A DNA stretch of 64,000 nt from CBFHSF01 sp965658445 (GTDB lineage Bacteria; Bacteroidota; Bacteroidia; Flavobacteriales; Schleiferiaceae): assembly GCA_965658445.1 (NCBI GenBank), contig CBFHSF010000004.1, positions 1 to 64,000 on the forward strand, read 5' to 3'. The position numbers and the translations under genes are program-made. Numbering within the stretch: the first letter of the stretch is position 1; every line of letters begins with the position of its first letter. Shown here one piece after another: positions 59,910 through 64,000 of this stretch. The notes below the pieces were generated by a model. That model worked only from the letters and a program-made list of their open reading frames with translations, had not been told where the DNA came from and ran no database searches.

Positions 59910-61448
59910 TTAATTTTCCAGCATGCCTTCTCGAGAGGTTGGCCTCTCATCAAAGCGCGGGTTAAAGCCCTTCAACCTCTTTTCTCCTTCGGGAATTTTC
60001 CCCAGGGGATAGAGAATGGTATTGGGTTTAACCATAAAATTAATGGTGTGAACTCTTCTCTCGCGAAGTTGAATGACCATGTTGGAACAATCCGCTCTGT
60101 AGACACCAATATACGAATCCGCATTGGCATCGTATACGTAGTAAACCGTTTGTCCATTGCCGGACACGTAAAGTGTCCTCAACTCATTTTCTGCAAAGGT
60201 TCCGTACATATTCTTGCCCTTAACTTGATCAAAATGCACGGTATCAACCTCATTCATCATAAAGGCATTGCCAATCATGTGTAATGAGTCAAGTGCTTGA
60301 TTTTTAGTAGTTATGAACATCTCATCGGAAGTCAATTGCGTCTTATTATTCCACAGTACAGGATCCCTGTAAAAGGTAAAACTAGAGTCCACATCTGAGT
60401 AGTACAGAGAATCACATTTTCCCTGGAAATCTGACTTAAACATGCGGACGTGATGGGAGACTTTTAACTGACGACCCTCTTCAATCTCATCGATTACAAT
60501 GGTATCTCCGTAAATGTGAAGCGTATCTAATTTCAAGACTTGAGAGTAAATGGGATCACCGGTAATAAAAGCGTATTCCGGTTTCTGAGTGTAGATTCCC
60601 AATTGTCCTGTAATAAAGAACTTTTGAACCGTGTCTTCAATAAATACATTGCCAAAGAGTTCACCCAAACTGGTTTCCTTTTCGTAGTAAATGCTGTCCC
60701 CACGCAAAAAGCTTCTGCCATCACGGATGTAGGCGTTTTGGGTAAAGTCAGCAATATTGGTGGTCAAGTTGAACTTTCCGTGTTCACAGTAGATAAAACT
60801 AGAATCGCCTAAAAGGGTAGTGGGGCCTCTAAAATAGGCCGTTTTGGAAGCGGATCCATAAAGAAGTGTGTCCGCTTCAATTTGGTATTCGGGATGGTTA
60901 ATTCTAACGCTATCCTTGAAGAGAAAGAGCTTTTGTTGTGTGAGATACGTTCCTCTTTTAGAAACCAAAGTGGTTTGGTCAGAAGTAAGCGTTCCCTTGG
61001 TTGGGAAGAAGATATTGTTGTTGGCTCTATCAAAAATCAACTCTCGAGTTACCAAGGTCATTTTGCCATCGGTAAAGGAAACTTCTCCGGTAATATCAAT
61101 GGTTTTGGCATTGCCGTCGTAGTACAACTTGTCTCCGTACAAAAACAGGGAATCCCCTTGATTTACGCGAACGTTCTCGTAGGCGATATAGGAGTTGTTG
61201 TCTGGGTAGTAATGTGCGCTATCACTGGTTAATACAGCACCTTTTTGGGTCAGCTTAACGTTGCGGAACATGCGGTAATACCCCTTGTCCTTATTGAATT
61301 TGGTAGACTCCGCAGAGAAATTGACCAGTTGATCGTCCTCCTCAGTGGGTTGTCCTGTGGCCACGGTGCCCATGAGCACAAAAAAAAGGCCCAGGAGTAC
61401 GTGAATACTCCTGCGCCTTAAAAGATGTATATGAGGTCTTTTTATCAA
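59910..61448 (-). CDS. OstA/LptA-like exported protein
   Basis: A 512-residue protein with an N-terminal signal (about residues 15-33) and a long OstA/LptA-type beta-jellyroll repeat region: VNFSAESTKFNKD, VLTSDSAHYYPDNNSYIAYENVRV, KLYYDGNAKTIDITGEV and similar units. These domains carry lipopolysaccharide across the periplasm. In Bacteroidota the large OstA-like protein is presumed to act in LPS transport. The start overlaps the purA stop by four bases, so expression is coupled. Confidence 0.86.
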   Translation of the reverse strand: MIKRPHIHLLRRRSIHVLLGLFFVLMGTVATGQPTEEDDQLVNFSAESTKFNKDKGYYRMFRNVKLTQKGAVLTSDSAHYYPDNNSYIAYENVRVNQGDSLFLYGDKLYYDGNAKTIDITGEVSFTDGKMTLVTRELIFDRANNNIFFPTKGTLTSDQTTLVSKRGTYLTQQKLFLFKDSVRINHPEYQIEADTLLYGSASKTAYFRGPTTLLGDSSFIYCEHGKFNLTTNIADFTQNAYIRDGRSFLRGDSIYYEKETSLGELFGNVFIEDTVQKFFITGQLGIYTQKPEYAFITGDPIYSQVLKLDTLHIYGDTIVIDEIEEGRQLKVSHHVRMFKSDFQGKCDSLYYSDVDSSFTFYRDPVLWNNKTQLTSDEMFITTKNQALDSLHMIGNAFMMNEVDTVHFDQVKGKNMYGTFAENELRTLYVSGNGQTVYYVYDANADSYIGVYRADCSNMVIQLRERRVHTINFMVKPNTILYPLGKIPEGEKRLKGFNPRFDERPTSREGMLEN

Positions 61449-62710
61449 CGTAAAATGGTTTGCCTGCGGTCGGGTCCAATAGAAACCAACTTGATAGGCA
61501 CTTCCAATTTTTGTTCCAAATATTGGATGTATTGGGCAAAAGCTTCTGGGAATTGGTCTTCAGAAGTCATTTCTGTCAAGTCCTCTGTCCAACCCGGAAG
61601 GCTTTCGTAAATGGGCTCGATGTTTTCTTCCTTGATGTCGTAAGGCAAGTGCTCAATGCGTTCGCCTTTGTAATTGTAGGCAACACAGGCCTTGATTTCT
61701 TCCAAACCTGAAAGAACATCAGCCTTCATCATCATCAATTGAGTTACACCGTTTACCTGAATGGCGTATTTAAGCGCGGGAATGTCAATCCAACCACATC
61801 TTCTGGGACGTCCCGTAGTGGCTCCAAACTCGTTTCCTTGCTTTTGAAGCGTTTCACCCACGGTGTCAAACAACTCGGTAGGGAAGGGGCCTGATCCTAC
61901 ACGAGTAGTATAGGCCTTAAAGATTCCAAATACGTCTTTGATGCGGTTGGGAGCTACACCCAATCCCGTACATGCACCTGCACACGTTGTGTTGGAGCTG
62001 GTTACAAAGGGGTAGGTTCCAAAGTCTATGTCCAAAAGGGTTCCCTGAGCACCTTCCGCCAAGATGGTCTTGCCAGCTTTTAGGTTCTGAGCAATGTATT
62101 CTTCAGAATCAATAAAGGGAAGGGTCTTTAGGAAGTCAATGGCAGCAAACCATTCTCCTTCCATTTCTGACAAGTCAAACTCGTAGTTGTGGAGATTGAT
62201 TAGGTCTGTATGCTTTTGGACCAAGTTGTCGTATTTAGCTTTAAAGTCGCTCATTTCCGTGTCTCCAACTCTCAAACCGTTTCTGCCGGTTTTGTCCATG
62301 TACGTGGGACCAATTCCCTTAAGTGTCGATCCAATTTTCTTCTTACCCTTTGAGTTTTCAGACGCTGCGTCTAGAATCCTGTGTGAGGGAAGAATCAAAT
62401 GCGCCTTTCTTGAAATCATCAAGCGCTCTACAATGGTAGGATCAATTTCTACCAAAGAATCGATCTCTTTTTTAAAGATAATGGGGTCAATTACTACACC
62501 GTTTCCAACGATGTTCATTACCCCCTTGTGGAATATTCCAGAAGGAATGGTGTGTAATACGTGTTTGAGTCCGTCAAACTCAAGAGTGTGCCCTGCGTTA
62601 GGACCTCCCTGGAATCTTGCAATAATGTCGTATTGCTTTGTAAATACATCAACGATTTTTCCCTTTCCTTCGTCTCCCCATTGGAGACCTAGTAGCACAT
62701 CTACAGCCAT
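61445..62710 (-). CDS. purA: Adenylosuccinate synthetase PurA
   Basis: Joins IMP and aspartate with GTP in the first AMP-specific step. At 421 residues it is normal. The P-loop GDEGKGK (about 12-18), the catalytic His in GHTLEFDG, the IMP region TTGRPRRCGW and the GTP-recognition C-terminus are intact. It begins 21 bases after the Fur-like gene and overlaps the OstA-like gene by four bases, an arrangement I know from other Flavobacteriales. Confidence 0.97.
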   Translation of the reverse strand: MAVDVLLGLQWGDEGKGKIVDVFTKQYDIIARFQGGPNAGHTLEFDGLKHVLHTIPSGIFHKGVMNIVGNGVVIDPIIFKKEIDSLVEIDPTIVERLMISRKAHLILPSHRILDAASENSKGKKKIGSTLKGIGPTYMDKTGRNGLRVGDTEMSDFKAKYDNLVQKHTDLINLHNYEFDLSEMEGEWFAAIDFLKTLPFIDSEEYIAQNLKAGKTILAEGAQGTLLDIDFGTYPFVTSSNTTCAGACTGLGVAPNRIKDVFGIFKAYTTRVGSGPFPTELFDTVGETLQKQGNEFGATTGRPRRCGWIDIPALKYAIQVNGVTQLMMMKADVLSGLEEIKACVAYNYKGERIEHLPYDIKEENIEPIYESLPGWTEDLTEMTSEDQFPEAFAQYIQYLEQKLEVPIKLVSIGPDRRQTILR

Positions 62711-62731
62711 AAATGACAGTGGTAAGTATGA

Positions 62732-63235
62732 TTAATTTTTTTCTTCTTGGCTATCTGTTGTTTTCTCTTCTGAGCCCTCCGCATCCGTTTTTTCTTCGGA
62801 TTCGTTTCGATTGGCATAGAAATAGAGAGAATGTCCGGTAACTGAAACCCCAAACACCTCTTCAATGGTGTTTTTAATGGTTTGAATGCGCGGATCACAA
62901 AACTCAATCACTTCGTCCGTATCGGTCAAAATGATGTGGTCGTGTTGTTTATTGAAATATGATTTTTCGTAGTGAGATTGATTTTGTCCAAACTGGTGTT
63001 TTCTAACCAGCTTACACTGTAGAAGAAGGTCTATCGTATTGTAGAGAGTCGCTCTGGAAACTCGATATTTCTTGTTCTTCATGGAGATGTAAAGGGACTC
63101 GATGTCAAAGTGATCTTGAACTTGGTAAATTTCTTTGAGTATAGCGTAGCGCTCGGGCGTTTTTCTCTGCCCATTTTTCTCTAAGAACTCCGTAAATACT
63201 TCTTTGACCTGCTCGTAAGCGTCTTGTACTTTCAT
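62732..63235 (-). CDS. Fur-family transcriptional regulator without the CxxC zinc sites
   Basis: A 167-residue Fur-like repressor. The winged helix has RKTPERYAILKEIY and the recognition region YRVSRATLYNTIDLLLQ. The dimerisation domain keeps the histidine metal site in KQHDHIILTDTDEVIEFCDP, but the structural zinc CxxC of classical Fur is replaced by TDTD and no C-terminal CxxC exists. The last 25 residues are acidic and low-complexity. A Bacteroidota subgroup next to purA has this form. Its metal or signal is not known. It may bind the inverted repeat just upstream (63253-63287). Confidence 0.87.
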   Translation of the reverse strand: MKVQDAYEQVKEVFTEFLEKNGQRKTPERYAILKEIYQVQDHFDIESLYISMKNKKYRVSRATLYNTIDLLLQCKLVRKHQFGQNQSHYEKSYFNKQHDHIILTDTDEVIEFCDPRIQTIKNTIEEVFGVSVTGHSLYFYANRNESEEKTDAEGSEEKTTDSQEEKN

Positions 63236-63252
63236 TGTGATTTACACCAAAG

Positions 63253-63287
63253 GGTCAAAATTAATAAATTCAATGATTATATTGACC
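63253..63287. promoter_or_regulatory. Inverted repeat and -7 element upstream of the Fur-like gene
   Basis: GGTCAAAATTAAT (63253-63265) faces ATTATATTGACC (63276-63287), matching at nine of twelve positions including perfect GGTCAA/TTGACC ends. On the minus strand TAATTTTG (63263-63256) is an exact -7 element lying within the left arm, so a bound regulator would block transcription of the fur-like gene. The site is shared with the divergent gene at 63355. Confidence 0.4.
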
Positions 63288-63354
63288 GCATTTAAAAGGT
63301 TTTACGTTATTTAGTCAACAGATATTTCAACAAATCAATTAACACTCCTCCTCA

Positions 63355-64000
63355 ATGATACTCAAACCCTCCAGATCCACTTTTTTTCTCATTGGATTCC
63401 TACTCCTTTCTACAATGGGGTGGAGCCAGTCTAACAAAGCCAGACGCTTGTACAGAGATGCGCAGGAGTTGTCCAGACAGAGAAATTTTCCGGAGGTAAT
63501 TGTCAAGCTCAAAAAGGCCATTAAAGATTCCCCAGAATACGTAGATGCCTACATCTTTCTCGGGGATGTTTTTCATGCACAAGAGGAATATGCAAAAGCC
63601 AGCGCCAACTATCAGTTGGCTTTAGACAACAAGGGGAGTGATTACATCTATTTTAAGCTTGCTCTTTCTAAATTTAATTCGGGCAAGTATCAGGCGGCCG
63701 CTGTTGCGGGAAATAAATACTTGGCTTACCCGAGAGCACGGGATGCCAACAAGGCGGAAATCAATAGACTGTTGACCAACTGCGAATTTGCTCAAAACGC
63801 CATCGCCAACCCCGTTCCCTTTTCACCAGAACCCTTGCCGTTTAACACAGATGCCATGGAGTACTTTCCCAGCATTAGTGGCGATGGAAGTAAAATGGTG
63901 TATACGCGAAGAGATCCGGATGGCAGAAAGAGAGATGAGGACTTTTTCTCTGCAGAGCTTACCGATACCGGGTGGACAGAGGGAGCCCGATTGATTGGAC
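63355..64000 (+). CDS. TPR/PD40 exported protein (OmpA-family PorE-like), cut by the window end
   Basis: Open from ATG 63355 to the window edge, 215 codons with no stop. A signal peptide (about residues 1-24, ending GWSQ) is followed by TPR-like repeats (VIVKLKKAIKDSPEYVDAYIFLGDVF, YAKASANYQLALDN) and then the start of a PD40/WD40-like propeller (MEYFPSISGDGSKMVYTRR). This order matches Bacteroidota proteins that end in an OmpA domain, including the T9SS protein PorE, but the C-terminus is outside the window, so that is an inference. Confidence 0.78.
   Translation, partial: MILKPSRSTFFLIGFLLLSTMGWSQSNKARRLYRDAQELSRQRNFPEVIVKLKKAIKDSPEYVDAYIFLGDVFHAQEEYAKASANYQLALDNKGSDYIYFKLALSKFNSGKYQAAAVAGNKYLAYPRARDANKAEINRLLTNCEFAQNAIANPVPFSPEPLPFNTDAMEYFPSISGDGSKMVYTRRDPDGRKRDEDFFSAELTDTGWTEGARLIG

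Overview
The window reads as a chromosomal segment of a marine-type member of the Bacteroidota, most likely order Flavobacteriales (Cryomorphaceae/Schleiferiaceae-like). This rests on several things in the sequence: two proteins with type IX secretion (T9SS) C-terminal sorting domains, the Bacteroidota-type omega-like RNA polymerase subunit, BamD and an OstA-like protein in Bacteroidota form, a DUF4835 gene between coaBC and recN, a TonB-dependent receptor with a carboxypeptidase-like N-terminal domain, and repeated promoter matches to the Bacteroidota consensus TTTG-N18/19-TAnnTTTG. I see no phage, insertion sequence, CRISPR array or rRNA. One tRNA is present, and one 97-base run of N interrupts a gene.

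Layout. 1-611: a gene-free mosaic of seven-base tandem repeats and short perfect palindromes that runs into the 3' end of a secreted metallopeptidase. 0.6-4.1 kb (minus): secreted M36-like peptidase, YigZ/IMPACT protein, ribD. 4.2-9.1 kb (plus): prmC, ligA, DUF6913, dapA and ferritin, closed by a strong terminator. 9.3-17.3 kb (plus): LpxH-like phosphoesterase, glycosyltransferase, bamD, omega-like subunit, coaBC, DUF4835, recN, fabI, terminator. 17.4-21.3 kb (plus): CAP protein and a cassette of two NAPE-PLD-like metallo-hydrolases around a membrane-anchored alpha/beta hydrolase. 21.3-21.7 kb: a heptamer repeat, a two-way terminator and tRNA-Met. 21.7-30.9 kb: START-like, PAP2 and GT39 proteins, a convergent GT2, then a TonB-dependent receptor with a T9SS-secreted esterase-like protein and a PabC/IlvE-type PLP enzyme.

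30.9-44.5 kb: YqgE, PdxH, HU, then a long minus-strand transcription unit. It holds a TPR protein, SpoIIM fusion, DUF4129, DUF4350, MoxR, DUF58, a P-loop protein, recQ and fmt, with an RDD protein divergent from it. This is a MoxR/von Willebrand-type membrane system whose function is not established. 44.6-51.3 kb: Mpo1-like protein, DUF493, secreted C1 peptidase, 3-hydroxyacyl-CoA dehydrogenase, and an envelope-glycan operon (Gfo/Idh oxidoreductase, lipoprotein, WcaJ-like transferase). 51.4-58.5 kb: pcm, smpB, pyrD, HMG-CoA lyase, a CobT-fold protein lacking the catalytic glutamates, a DUF6580 membrane protein, a CoA-transferase and a MazG/HisE-like protein. 58.5-64 kb: a minus-strand series fur-like, purA, ostA-like and a thioredoxin/TPR protein, with a divergent TPR/PD40 protein cut by the window end.

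Most genes are core metabolism and envelope biogenesis. The parts that deserve a second look are: the heptamer/palindrome mosaics that sit at gene 3' ends and twice supply the stop codon; the MoxR cluster with its enlarged SpoIIM protein; the catalytically altered CobT-like protein facing DUF6580; the NAPE-PLD-like cassette; and promoters placed so close to start codons that leaderless mRNAs are predicted.
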